This document shows, piece after piece, positions 35,607 through 44,459 of a DNA stretch of 64,000 nt; position 1 is the stretch's first letter, and the number at the start of each line of letters is the position of its first letter. The position numbers and the translations under genes were made by a program. Source of the DNA: Sulfuricaulis sp. (lineage in GTDB: Bacteria; Pseudomonadota; Gammaproteobacteria; Acidiferrobacterales; Sulfurifustaceae). The notes below the pieces were generated by a model that saw nothing but the letters and a program-made list of their open reading frames with translations, had not been told where the DNA came from and ran no database searches. The stretch is taken from contig NZ_JANLGY010000011.1 of assembly GCF_024653915.1 (NCBI RefSeq), positions 1-64,000 on the forward strand. Reading direction: 5' to 3'.

Positions 35607-36227
35607 ATGCAGGCATTACAGGATATCTTTTCCAGAACGTGCGACGCCGTTTTCGCCATTGACGATGCCTGCCGCATCGTTTACCAAAATGGAACGTTTG
35701 CCGAAATTTTTCTGCACGGCGATTCGGCGCCGTTCCCGCGCAAATGCTACGAAGTAGTTTGCGGCCGCAACCCGGAGGGAGAAGATTTCTGTTGCTCGCA
35801 TTGCCCCCTCGGGAAATCCCCGCTGGAGGGCCGGCCCGTTGAGAATTTCGATCTGCGAGTCCGCTTGAGCGATGGGAAAACGATCTTGCTGGATGTGGGA
35901 GTCATGCCCGTTTCCAGAACGTTCGATAATGTCGCCGCGATTTTCATGCTCCGGCCCGTTGACCCCTCTTGCTCTCTTTTCCACCCGGCTGACGACAGGG
36001 AACAAACAAACGGCATCTCACCCGATATCGAGCACGGGCTTACTTGCCGTGAACGGCAGGTTTTGAAACTGCTCGCCGAGGGCCTCGACGCCAAGGCCTT
36101 GGCGAACGCGCTGCACATCAGTCATGCCACCGCCCGGAATCATATCCAGCACATCTATGCAAAGCTGGGTATTCACAACCGGGCCGAGGCGGTGAGTTAC
36201 ATTTTTCGTAACGGCTTGATGCGTTAA
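35607..36227 (+). CDS. PAS-LuxR transcriptional regulator with Cys4 motif, paralogue 3
   Basis: A 206-residue regulator closely alike to paralogue 2: QDIFSRTCDAVFAIDDACRI at the N-terminus, then C47, C52, C62 and C66 in the same C-x4-C-x9-C-x3-C spacing (with an extra C63), then a LuxR-type helix-turn-helix from GLTCRERQVLKLLAEG to HIQHIYAKLGIHNRAEAV. There is no receiver domain. It precedes the triheme cd1-like gene by 228 bp. The high similarity to paralogue 2 and the parallel placement point to duplication of a regulator plus target module. Confidence 0.82.
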   Translation: MQALQDIFSRTCDAVFAIDDACRIVYQNGTFAEIFLHGDSAPFPRKCYEVVCGRNPEGEDFCCSHCPLGKSPLEGRPVENFDLRVRLSDGKTILLDVGVMPVSRTFDNVAAIFMLRPVDPSCSLFHPADDREQTNGISPDIEHGLTCRERQVLKLLAEGLDAKALANALHISHATARNHIQHIYAKLGIHNRAEAVSYIFRNGLMR

Positions 36228-36316
36228 ATTTTTTTTCTCTCTTCTTTAATGTAAGTTCCTGTGCCCCGGCCGCGTGCCGGGCTGACGCATTTCAGTTTCA
36301 CGCAATGTCCGAAAAA

Positions 36317-36332
36317 TGATGCATGTGCATCA
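36317..36332. promoter_or_regulatory. Palindrome TGATGCA-N2-TGCATCA, copy 2
   Basis: Arms TGATGCA and TGCATCA around TG; the symmetry extends outward to AA/TT. It begins 139 bp before the start codon at 36456, against 140 bp for copy 1 and the gene at 32399. A TTGACA-like hexamer follows about 14 bp further on. Confidence 0.65.
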
Positions 36333-36455
36333 TTGTCCGGTTGTTGACAGTCCTGACATAGTTCCAACGTCCGTAAAAGCGCAGGAAGGGCGCGGATTAT
36401 TCCATCATATATTTTTTATCATAAATAGATTCGGTTTATCCTGGAGGAGGCGGTC

Positions 36456-38612
36456 ATGAAGTTTCTGAAAATTCCTGTTCGGTTTGTTGCGGTTATACTG
36501 CTGTCACCCCTGATGATCGGCAGTGCCTGGGCCATGGGTGGTGGGGGCGGAGGTGGAGGCGGCGGCGGTGGGGGTGGTGATCCGGTCGCCGGCGAAGCGA
36601 TTTTCCAGGGCGTCTGTTTCGCCTGTCACGGAACCGATGCCGGCGGCCGCTTCGTGCGCAAGAGCATCCGGGACGCCTCGGCCAACAGGATCAGCGGCAT
36701 GATCCGGATGCGGCCGGAGATGCAGTTCCTGTCATATCTGACCAGCACCGACATCGCCAATGTCGCCGCCTACCTGGCCGTCCTTCCCGAGACCGGCAAC
36801 CCGGAACGGCTTTCCGGCAATGGCAATTCAACCAATGGCGAGGCTGCGTTCAGGAAAAACTGCACCGGCTGCCACTCCATGGGCACCAGCGCCCGGGTCG
36901 GGCCCGATCTGCTGAATGTGGTCCAGAGAAGAAGGCCCGTATGGATCCAGGCCTTCACCGTCGAACCCAAGGCCATGATCGGCCATGGCGCGTTCGGCAC
37001 CGGTCTGGAAAATTATCCCTGGTGGATGTCCGACACCAACCTGTCCGATTACACCGCCCTCGACATCTGGGCCTATCTCAATCTGCAGCAGGTGCGCGTC
37101 GAGACCCCACCAGTCACGCTGACGGCCGCGGAATTCGAGGACACCAAGAATCTCTACTTCAACCGCTGCGCCGGCTGCCACGGCCTGTATCGCAATGGCG
37201 CCACCGGGCCCAACATCGGCGAGGTCAGGGCCAAGGTGATCGGCACCGACGGCTTGGGCGCGATGATGCGCCACGGCACGCCGGGCGGCATGCCCAACTT
37301 CGGCACCGCGGGCATTCTCACCGACGACCAGATCACCAAGATGGCCGCCTACCTGCAACTGCCGCCGCCGGAAGCGCCGCCGCTGCCGATGGCGGAGATT
37401 CAGGCGAGCTGGCAGTTGCTGGTTCCGGTGGCCGATCGTCCCACGGCGCCGCAAACCACGCGCGACTGGCAGAACTACTTCGGCACGGTGCTGCGGGACG
37501 CGGGCCAGATCGCGATTTTCGACGGCGACACCCGCGAGGAGATCGTGCGCGTGGATGTCGGCTTCGCCGTGCACATCCTGCGCTCGTCGAAGTCGGGACG
37601 CTACTTCTACGCCATCGGCCGCGACGGGCTGGTCAGCATGATTGACCTGTGGGCGAGCACGCCGAACCTGGTGGCGAAGGTGAAGGGCTGTCACGACGCC
37701 CGCAGCGTGGACGGCAGCAAGTTCACGGGCTACGAGGACAAATACCTTATCGAGGGTTGTTACTGGCCGCCGCAGTACGTCGTGTACGACGGCCTGACGC
37801 TGGAGCCGCTGGCGCGCAACGACATCCCCCTGACCAGCATCACCGGGGAGACCCTGCAGGAGGTGCGGGTGGCGGCGATCGTGGCCTCGGAGTTCGAGCC
37901 GGTGTGGGTGATCAACCAGAAGGAATCCGGTTACGTCGGCATCGTGGACTATTCGCAGGCGGGCTTCCCACTGGCGGCGAACATCGCCACCGAGAAATAC
38001 CTGCACGACGGCGGCTGGGATCACACCAGGCGCTACTTCATGACGGCGGCCAACGCCAGCAACAAGATGGTGATCGTGGATACCGCCACGCGCAGCTTCG
38101 TGACGAGCTTCATCACCGGCAGCGTGCCGCATCCGGGCCGCGGCGCCAACTGGTACGATCCGGAGTATGGCTGGGTCAACGCCACGCCGCATATCGGCAG
38201 TCCCCTGCTCGCGGTGTACGGGGCGGACCCGGTGGGCCGGCCGGACGTTGCCTGGACCGTGGTGCGCAACATCACGCTGCCAGCCGCGGGTTCGCTGTTC
38301 CTCAAGACGCACCCGAACTCTCCCTGGGTGCTGGTTGACATGACCCTGAGCTCGACCAACGACAAGCAGGTCTGTGCCATCGCCAAGGCGACGGGCACGG
38401 TGGATCGCTGCTTCGACGTGGCGACCGCCGGCAAGGCGGTGCACCAGGAGTTCAACAGGGACGGCAGCCAGGTCTGGATATCGGACTGGGCCGGCGAAGG
38501 CGGCGGACAGGTCATCCTGGACGGCACCACGCTGGCGGAGATCGCGCGGATTCCGCTCCCCGCGACCACCGGCAAGTTCAACGTCTATAACACGTCGCAC
38601 GACATCTACTGA
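36456..38612 (+). CDS. Cytochrome cd1 nitrite reductase-like protein with three c-type haem sites
   Basis: A 718-residue periplasmic protein. A signal peptide ends near residue 26 and is followed by 14 consecutive glycines (28-41). Three CxxCH sites follow: C54-C57-H58, C136-C139-H140 and C238-C241-H242. The third domain aligns with the single c domain of ordinary NirS (NRCAGCHG, GGMPNFGT). The rest is a d1-type eight-bladed propeller: H373 in FAVHILRSS is the expected axial d1 ligand, and the catalytic pair H517 (LHDGGWD) and H559 (PHPGRGAN) is kept at the family spacing of 42. It is thus likely able to reduce nitrite to NO, or a related reaction, with extra haems as electron relay. Ordinary NirS is about 560-600 residues. 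A canonical nirS also lies at the window end, so this is a second, unusual form. Confidence 0.85.
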   Translation: MKFLKIPVRFVAVILLSPLMIGSAWAMGGGGGGGGGGGGGGDPVAGEAIFQGVCFACHGTDAGGRFVRKSIRDASANRISGMIRMRPEMQFLSYLTSTDIANVAAYLAVLPETGNPERLSGNGNSTNGEAAFRKNCTGCHSMGTSARVGPDLLNVVQRRRPVWIQAFTVEPKAMIGHGAFGTGLENYPWWMSDTNLSDYTALDIWAYLNLQQVRVETPPVTLTAAEFEDTKNLYFNRCAGCHGLYRNGATGPNIGEVRAKVIGTDGLGAMMRHGTPGGMPNFGTAGILTDDQITKMAAYLQLPPPEAPPLPMAEIQASWQLLVPVADRPTAPQTTRDWQNYFGTVLRDAGQIAIFDGDTREEIVRVDVGFAVHILRSSKSGRYFYAIGRDGLVSMIDLWASTPNLVAKVKGCHDARSVDGSKFTGYEDKYLIEGCYWPPQYVVYDGLTLEPLARNDIPLTSITGETLQEVRVAAIVASEFEPVWVINQKESGYVGIVDYSQAGFPLAANIATEKYLHDGGWDHTRRYFMTAANASNKMVIVDTATRSFVTSFITGSVPHPGRGANWYDPEYGWVNATPHIGSPLLAVYGADPVGRPDVAWTVVRNITLPAAGSLFLKTHPNSPWVLVDMTLSSTNDKQVCAIAKATGTVDRCFDVATAGKAVHQEFNRDGSQVWISDWAGEGGGQVILDGTTLAEIARIPLPATTGKFNVYNTSHDIY

Positions 38613-38630
38613 GTTTCAAGGAGGTAACAC

Positions 38631-38664
38631 GCCGGGCGCATCTCCCAACGGGGATGCGCCCGGC
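38631..38664. terminator. Intrinsic terminator after the triheme cd1-like gene
   Basis: A 12-bp stem GCCGGGCGCATC / GATGCGCCCGGC followed by TTGTGTTT, 19 bp past the stop codon. Confidence 0.75.
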
Positions 38665-38864
38665 TTGTGTTTGACGCCGGTTGCGTCCGTCTGGGACACG
38701 GCGAGATCGAGCTGCGGTCGCCCCAGGCGTTGGCCCGGCTGTCGCGGGGCGAAAGCGAGTGATCCTTAAATCACGCAAGGGCGTTTCCACGTTTTTTTCG
38801 AATCGGCGTAACCTTTTGAAATCGGGTTTCGCGGGCCTAAATCTGTAACCAAAATCACACCGCC

Positions 38865-38899
38865 GGGGCGGAGGACTTCACAGCCGCCCCGCTTTTTTT
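38865..38899. terminator. Second terminator-like hairpin before the porin operon
   Basis: A 7-bp stem GGGGCGG / CCGCCCC followed by GC and seven T residues. The interval 38613-38990 otherwise holds nothing firm: a 31-codon GTG frame at 38667-38762 and AT-rich promoter-like sequence at 38920-38960. Confidence 0.65.
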
Positions 38900-38990
38900 G
38901 CGGCGGATTTTTTGAACTATGCTTTCCTATGGATTAATTGAATAGCAGGCAAATCAAAGCATTTCGCATACCTCATGGGGGAGGTTCCTG

Positions 38991-40091
38991 ATGAATAATT
39001 GTCGAACGCGAGCGGCCGTCTCGTGCTGCGCTCGGTGGACAGCAGCAGCGATTCTGTCCGGTTTCCTGAGCGCGGGAGCAGGCGCGGAAGATCAGCGCCG
39101 CGACTACCTCGTGTTCCTCGACGCTTCCACCCAGCATCGCAGCGGTTCGCCGGTGGGTGACGAGATCAAGCGCAACGAGGGTGAGGCGAAGGCCACGTTT
39201 CTTTATTCCTGGCAGGACGACCGCTACCGTTTTTTCGGCGAGGCGCATGCCGCCGACGAAGGTGAATATGAACTCGCGCGGCTGCAATGGGGCTGGCGCT
39301 TGGCGCCGCAGACCACCGCCTGGGTCGGTCGCTTTCACAATCCGCAGGGGTACTGGAACACGCAGTATCATCACGGGGCCTACCTTCAGACGACTATCCG
39401 CCGCCCCGGCATCGAGGCGTTCGACGGACACGAGGGCGGCGTGCTGCCCTCGCATTTCATCGGTGCGCAACTCGACGGCGTGCGGCAGGCGGACCAAGAG
39501 GGCAGCCTGCGTTACGAATTGGGGCTGGGCGTGAGCGGCCAACTCGACGGAGAAGGGCTGGAGTCGCCGTTGATCGTGGGTCCGCAACGCTCGGCCAAAT
39601 CCACCGCGAGCCTGCGGTTGACCTATAACCCACAGGAGGGAGGCCTGGATTCCTTCGGCCTGTTCGTCGGCCGGAACCAAATACCGGCAAAGGAACTCGA
39701 CTTTCGCGAGGTGCGCCAGACCGTGGCGGGCGTATCCGTCAACAAGGTCGTGGAAAACCTGCGCTTCGTCGGCGCCGTTTTCTTTTTGCGCAACGAACTG
39801 GAAGGCGGCGCGACGTCCGGCACCGCGGGCGGTTTTGCCAGCGCCTATCTTCAGGCTGAATACCAGTGGAACGCGTTGTGGACGCCGTATGCGCGCGCCG
39901 AGGGAACGCGCGGCGCGGACGATGATGCTTACCTTATGCTGTTCCATCATTTCGTCAAGGGCCGCGGTCTTGCCGGCGTGCGCCGCGATTTCGGGAAGAA
40001 GCAGGCGCTTAAGCTCGAATTCGCGCGCTCGCGCATCGAGGCCGGACGCTACAACGAGACAGGCATTCAATGGAGCATGGTGTTTCCATGA
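38991..40091 (+). CDS. Outer-membrane beta-barrel porin-like protein
   Basis: A 366-residue exported protein. After a signal peptide (to about residue 32, SAGAGAE) it shows alternating aromatic beta strands such as AKATFLYSWQDDRYRFFGEAH, LQWGWRLAPQTTAWVGRFHNP and YLQAEYQWNALWTPYARAEG, and ends in a terminal phenylalanine-containing strand (GIQWSMVFP). No specific porin family is certain; it resembles unnamed OprO/P- or DcaP-like barrels found beside oxyanion-binding proteins. It is the first gene of a tightly overlapping operon with a PstS-like protein and two c-di-GMP-type sensors. Confidence 0.72.
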   Translation: MNNCRTRAAVSCCARWTAAAILSGFLSAGAGAEDQRRDYLVFLDASTQHRSGSPVGDEIKRNEGEAKATFLYSWQDDRYRFFGEAHAADEGEYELARLQWGWRLAPQTTAWVGRFHNPQGYWNTQYHHGAYLQTTIRRPGIEAFDGHEGGVLPSHFIGAQLDGVRQADQEGSLRYELGLGVSGQLDGEGLESPLIVGPQRSAKSTASLRLTYNPQEGGLDSFGLFVGRNQIPAKELDFREVRQTVAGVSVNKVVENLRFVGAVFFLRNELEGGATSGTAGGFASAYLQAEYQWNALWTPYARAEGTRGADDDAYLMLFHHFVKGRGLAGVRRDFGKKQALKLEFARSRIEAGRYNETGIQWSMVFP

Positions 40092-40549
40092 AGCGACGTT
40101 TTTCTTTCACCGGTCTCATGCTGTCGGCGGTACTGATCGCCAGCACCTTCGCGCTGCCGCTGCCGGCGACGGAAGGGCGCAAGCTCGTGCTCGTCGCCAG
40201 CCACCAGTCGGATGCCGCCGCGCTTTCCCCGGAGGAAGTGCGCAAGCTCTATCTGGGTGTCGCCGTCACCAAGGACGGCAAGACTTTCCTGCCGTTGTGC
40301 AACCACACCAATACGGTGGTGTACGAGGTTTTCATGCAAAAGGTCATGTACATGTCCGGACCGGCATATGAACGCGCCATGATGACCCGGGTGGTGCGCA
40401 CGATGAGCAGCCGTCCTCCGGAATACTCCGCGGAGAAAGAGTTGTTCCGAGCGCTCGCCACAAACCCGAATGCCGTCACCTACATGTGGGCGGACAAGGC
40501 CGAGGCCGCGGGACTGAAGGTCGTGGCGGAACTATGGCGCGAGAAATAA
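40088..40549 (+). CDS. Small PstS-like periplasmic substrate-binding protein
   Basis: A 153-residue exported protein with signal peptide MKRRFSFTGLMLSAVLIASTFALP. The mature domain begins KLVLVASHQSDAAALSPEEVRKLYLG, the opening typical of small phosphate ABC-type binding proteins, which are half the usual length of PstS. It has no ABC permease nearby. In such contexts these proteins are often thought to pass information on a bound anion to a neighbouring membrane sensor. The start at ATG 40088 overlaps the porin stop by four bases, and its 3' end overlaps the GGDEF-EAL gene by 16 bp. Confidence 0.75.
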   Translation: MKRRFSFTGLMLSAVLIASTFALPLPATEGRKLVLVASHQSDAAALSPEEVRKLYLGVAVTKDGKTFLPLCNHTNTVVYEVFMQKVMYMSGPAYERAMMTRVVRTMSSRPPEYSAEKELFRALATNPNAVTYMWADKAEAAGLKVVAELWREK

Positions 40550-42969
40550 CCCGCCAGGTTCTGCACGGCCTGACGACGCGACTGGCGCTGGGCGTGCTGG
40601 CGCTCGGGACACTGCTCGGCGCGCTGTTGCTTTCGGGGGTGCTGTATTTCGTTGTCGAGGATTACAAGGCGCAGTTCGTCAATAACGTCCGCTCGCAATC
40701 GCGCATGCTCGCCGGCCTGGTCGGCGCGGAGCTCGACGACCGGGCAGAGATCCAGTCGCTTTTCAGCGAACTGTTGCTGGGCGGCGAAGTGGTGTACGTG
40801 GAAGTGGCCATGGACGATCCCGACGATCCGCGCGCCATCGCGCCGAACGACCCGCAGGGCAAGCGGGATTTCAAGGAGGATTTTTTCTTCGGTGAACACG
40901 GCGACAACGTTTATTACATCTCCGCGCCGGTCGCGGACAGAGACGCACGCCCGCGCGGCACGTTGAATCTCGGCTTCGACGAAAGTTACACCCGCGAGCA
41001 GATCGCCCGTATCTACCGCCGCGGCTTTTATTTCGCCGGGGGCTATACGATCCTGCTGCTGATTCTGGCGATATTGCTCGGCATGCACCTGGGACGGCCG
41101 CTCCGGCAACTGCGCGAGGCGTCGCGCGAAATCGCCTCCGGCCATTTCGACCGGCCGCTGACGGTGGACAGCCGCCTGGCCGAAGTGGCGTATCTGTCCG
41201 AGGACCTGGAAACCATGCGCCGCGAGCTGATCCACCGCGGGCGCGAGATCGCCGCGCGCGAGGAGCGCCACCGCGCGGTGCTGGAGCACGCCGCCGAGGG
41301 CATCGTCACGCTCGACGGCCAGGGGCGCATCGAGAGCTTCAATGCGGCGGCGGAGCGGATTTTCGGTTACTCGGCTACCGAGGTGGCCGGCACGCCCTTC
41401 ACCCGTTTTTTCAGCCTCGCCGAGGCCGGCCGGGTGATCGGGCCCGACGGCCTGCCGCACATTGCCTCCGGCGTTACCCTGACCGCCCGGCGCAAGGATG
41501 GCGGCACCGTCCCAGTCCAGCTTTCCATCGGCGCCTTCCAGCATGGGGAGGAGAAGCTGTACACCGTCGTGGCGCAGGACATCAGCGAGCGCATGCAGTT
41601 CGAGGAGAAACTCGCGCGCCTCGCGTACTACGACCCGCTCACGGGACTGCCCAACCGGCGGCTGTTCCACGATCGCCTGGCGCAGGCGCTTGCCCGCGCG
41701 CAGCGCAACGAGAAACTCGTGGGGATTCTTTTTTTCGATCTCGACCGCTTCAAGGAGGTCAATGACACCCTCGGCCATTTGTTCGGCGATCTGCTGCTGC
41801 AAGCGGCGGCCAAGCGTTTAACGGAAGTGGTGCGCAAGGACGATTCCATCGCGCGGCTCGGGGGCGATGAATTCACCATCGTGCTCACCGACATCTCCAA
41901 CGTCGAGGACGCGGCACAGGTGGCGGAAAAAGTCATCGGCCTGTTCTCGAAGCCGTTCCAGATCGGCGAACACGAGGTCTTCGTCTCGACGAGCATCGGC
42001 ATCACGATCTATCCGTTCGACGACAGCGACATCGAGAACCTGATCAAGAACGCCGACACGGCGATGTACAAGGCCAAGTCGCTTGGCCGCAATAATTACC
42101 AGTTCTACGACGCGCGCCTGGGCGCGCAGTCCCAGGAGCGGCTGGTGCTGGAAACCTCGCTGCGCAAGGCGGTGCAGCAGGGAAATCTCACGCTCTACTT
42201 CCAACCGCAGGTGCTGCTGCACTATCAGCCGCAGTACGACCGCTTCAGCGGCCAGATCGTGGGCGCGGAGGCGCTGGCGCGCTGGCAGCATCCGGATCTG
42301 GGATTGCTGTACCCCGAGCGCTTCATCGCGCTCGCCGAGGAAACCGGGCTTATTATCCCCGTGGGCGAGTGGCTGCTGCGCGCCGCCTGCGAGCAGAGCG
42401 TGGCCTGGCGCAAGCAGGGTCTTCCGCCGCTGCGCGTGGCGGTCAACATCTCGCCGCGCCAGCTCCAGTACAAGGGCATCGTGGAGCAGGTCGGGCGCGT
42501 GATCGAAGAGACCGGCGTGGATCCGGCGCATCTCGAGATCGAACTGACGGAAAGTCTCATCCTGCACAACCACGCGGAAATCAAATCGGTGCTGTTCGAG
42601 CTCAAGAACATGGGCCTGACTCTGGCCATCGACGACTTCGGCACCGGCCACTCCTCGCTCGCCAACCTGCAACTACTGCCTATTGACGCCGTGAAGATAG
42701 ATAAATCCTTCGTGCACAACATCACGCACGACGAACACAGCGCGGCGATCGCCATGGCGGTCATCGAGATGGCGCACAAGCTGGGCATCCGGGTGGTGGC
42801 CGAGGGCGTGGAGATGGAGGAACAACTGGTTTACCTGCATTCGCACCAGTGCGATATCATGCAGGGCTATTACTTCAGCCGGCCAGTGCCGGCGGCGGAT
42901 TTCGAAACGTTGCTCAACGCCGACATGGAGATGCAGAATCCCCTGAAATCCTCCCGGGACAGTCCATGA
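40534..42969 (+). CDS. Membrane sensor with HAMP, PAS, GGDEF and EAL domains
   Basis: An 811-residue inner-membrane protein for c-di-GMP turnover. One helix (about 17-39) and a second (about 168-188) flank a periplasmic sensor region of about 125 residues. A HAMP segment (RPLRQLREASREIASGHFDR) and a PAS domain (about 240-365) follow. The GGDEF domain keeps the full motif RLGGDEFTIVL. The EAL domain keeps EALARWQHP, ELTESLI, IDDFGTGHSSL and KIDKSFV, so both activities may be present. It probably reads a periplasmic signal through the PstS-like protein encoded just before it. ATG 40534 was taken because the gene before it overlaps by only 16 bp. Confidence 0.88.
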   Translation: MAREITRQVLHGLTTRLALGVLALGTLLGALLLSGVLYFVVEDYKAQFVNNVRSQSRMLAGLVGAELDDRAEIQSLFSELLLGGEVVYVEVAMDDPDDPRAIAPNDPQGKRDFKEDFFFGEHGDNVYYISAPVADRDARPRGTLNLGFDESYTREQIARIYRRGFYFAGGYTILLLILAILLGMHLGRPLRQLREASREIASGHFDRPLTVDSRLAEVAYLSEDLETMRRELIHRGREIAAREERHRAVLEHAAEGIVTLDGQGRIESFNAAAERIFGYSATEVAGTPFTRFFSLAEAGRVIGPDGLPHIASGVTLTARRKDGGTVPVQLSIGAFQHGEEKLYTVVAQDISERMQFEEKLARLAYYDPLTGLPNRRLFHDRLAQALARAQRNEKLVGILFFDLDRFKEVNDTLGHLFGDLLLQAAAKRLTEVVRKDDSIARLGGDEFTIVLTDISNVEDAAQVAEKVIGLFSKPFQIGEHEVFVSTSIGITIYPFDDSDIENLIKNADTAMYKAKSLGRNNYQFYDARLGAQSQERLVLETSLRKAVQQGNLTLYFQPQVLLHYQPQYDRFSGQIVGAEALARWQHPDLGLLYPERFIALAEETGLIIPVGEWLLRAACEQSVAWRKQGLPPLRVAVNISPRQLQYKGIVEQVGRVIEETGVDPAHLEIELTESLILHNHAEIKSVLFELKNMGLTLAIDDFGTGHSSLANLQLLPIDAVKIDKSFVHNITHDEHSAAIAMAVIEMAHKLGIRVVAEGVEMEEQLVYLHSHQCDIMQGYYFSRPVPAADFETLLNADMEMQNPLKSSRDSP

Positions 42970-44363
42970 GCCCGCGCCTGGAAGAAACGCGGGCGTTGCA
43001 GCGATTCACCCTGGTTTTCGCGGTTCTGGCGCTTGCCATGGTGGGCGCGCTGCTCGCCTGGACCAGCCATGTCCGTTACCGGGAATTCGAGGCGCATCAG
43101 CAGGAACTCATGCGCAGCTCGGTGCAGGGCGCAGCCGGTGAGGTTGGCATTTTCCTCAACGAGCTGCGCCGCGCGGCGCGTCTATTCGCGGACACGGAAG
43201 CAACGCGCCTGCAGCGGCTGATGCGCAACCCCGAGGACTACGGCCTCTACGATGCCCTGCAGGCGTCGGTGAAATCGCATTTTCCCGAGGCCTTCGCCCT
43301 TACCATCGCGGACAAAAACGGCAAGCCTTACGTCACCGATTTCGAGGGTCGGGTGGAGGAAATATGCGTGAAGGACATGCGCCAATTCGCCGCCGACCGC
43401 GCGCACAGCGGTGTTTACGTCCACCCCAACAACCAGATGTACCACTTCGACATCATGGTGGACTGGGAGCGCGGCGGAAAATCCATGGGCATATTTTTCG
43501 TGAGTTTCTCCGCCGATATCGTCGCCCGTATCCTGAAGCACGGCGAACTCCCCGGACACAAGCTGATGCTGCTCAAACGGGATATCCCGGACCTTATCGA
43601 GATCACGTCCGACGGCGTGCGCATCGTTCTCGATCGCGAGTTCAAACTGAGTCCCGAGGAAATGCGCCGCATCGGCCACTCGGTTCCCGTCGAAGGCACA
43701 TTCTGGAATCTGGCGGATATGCCAGAGCCCGGGTTGTTTGAGAACGCGCGCCGCGACATTTGGCACGAGGCCTTGACGATCATGGCGATGGTCTTCGCGG
43801 TCAGCGTGGTAATGGTGGTATTGCTGTTCCGTTATCATCGGCGCAACAAAAAGCTCGAATATCTCTACACGCACGACACGGCGACCGGCTTCCCCAACCG
43901 CTATTTTTTGCTGGACCGGCTGCAACATTGCCTGCATGAGGGGCAGCAGAAGAATTCCTCTTGCGCGCTGCTGCTCGTTGATCTGGGCGGTTTCCGGATG
44001 GCGAGCGGCAGCTTCCTCAATCACCGCAACAATTACCTGCTGATAAAGGAAGCCGGCGACCGCATCCGGCGGACGATAGGCGAAGTAGACGTGCTCGCTC
44101 ACCTGGCGGGCAACGAATTCGCGGTTCTGCGATTCGGCATGGACGCGGAAACCGCGGTCAATACTGCGGGCGCCATTCTTGCGTCGCTGAAGCAGCCGTT
44201 CACCGCCGACAAGAGCGTCACGCTCCCCAAGGCAGTCGTTGGGATTGCGATCTCGCCCGAGCACGGTGAAGACGCAGAGACCCTGACGCAGCACGCCACC
44301 GCCGCGCTGTATGCGGCGCGGTTGAACGCCTCGGGTGTGGCGATATTCGCCAACCAAGCCTGA
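42966..44363 (+). CDS. Membrane sensor with degenerate GGDEF domain
   Basis: A 465-residue inner-membrane protein. It has an N-terminal helix (about 18-36), a periplasmic Cache-like sensor domain (about 45-255), a second helix (IMAMVFAVSVVMVVLLFRY) and a C-terminal GGDEF-fold domain (about 300-462). In place of GGDEF it reads AGNEF (LAGNEFAVLRFG) and the upstream DLGGFRMASG region is also altered, so cyclase activity is doubtful. It may act as a receptor or partner of the GGDEF-EAL protein, whose stop codon overlaps this start (ATGA). The last gene of the porin operon. Confidence 0.8.
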   Translation: MSPRLEETRALQRFTLVFAVLALAMVGALLAWTSHVRYREFEAHQQELMRSSVQGAAGEVGIFLNELRRAARLFADTEATRLQRLMRNPEDYGLYDALQASVKSHFPEAFALTIADKNGKPYVTDFEGRVEEICVKDMRQFAADRAHSGVYVHPNNQMYHFDIMVDWERGGKSMGIFFVSFSADIVARILKHGELPGHKLMLLKRDIPDLIEITSDGVRIVLDREFKLSPEEMRRIGHSVPVEGTFWNLADMPEPGLFENARRDIWHEALTIMAMVFAVSVVMVVLLFRYHRRNKKLEYLYTHDTATGFPNRYFLLDRLQHCLHEGQQKNSSCALLLVDLGGFRMASGSFLNHRNNYLLIKEAGDRIRRTIGEVDVLAHLAGNEFAVLRFGMDAETAVNTAGAILASLKQPFTADKSVTLPKAVVGIAISPEHGEDAETLTQHATAALYAARLNASGVAIFANQA

Positions 44364-44393
44364 AGCCATCTCAAAAATACCCATGCGAACATT

Positions 44394-44459
44394 TGGGTAG
44401 GCATCGCCCACCATATAGGGCTTCGATGGCTACTCAATGGTGGGCTGTGCCCACCCTAC
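44394..44459. repeat. Inverted repeat GGTGGGC-GCCCACC family
   Basis: The arms TGGGTAGGCATCGCCCACCA and TGGTGGGCTGTGCCCACCCT are imperfect complements about 25 bp apart. It lies between the convergent degenerate-GGDEF gene and the NnrS-like gene, where it could end transcription from both sides. The unit is a widespread proteobacterial intergenic repeat. Confidence 0.7.

Noticed and set aside
36541-36584. Gly-codon run as a frameshift or sequencing error
   Set aside because: The run uses mixed GGT, GGG, GGC and GGA codons and the frame is open and sensible on both sides, so a real poly-Gly linker is more likely.
38667-38762. 31-codon GTG frame after the triheme cd1-like gene
   Set aside because: It overlaps the end of a terminator hairpin, has no ribosome site and matches nothing known to me.
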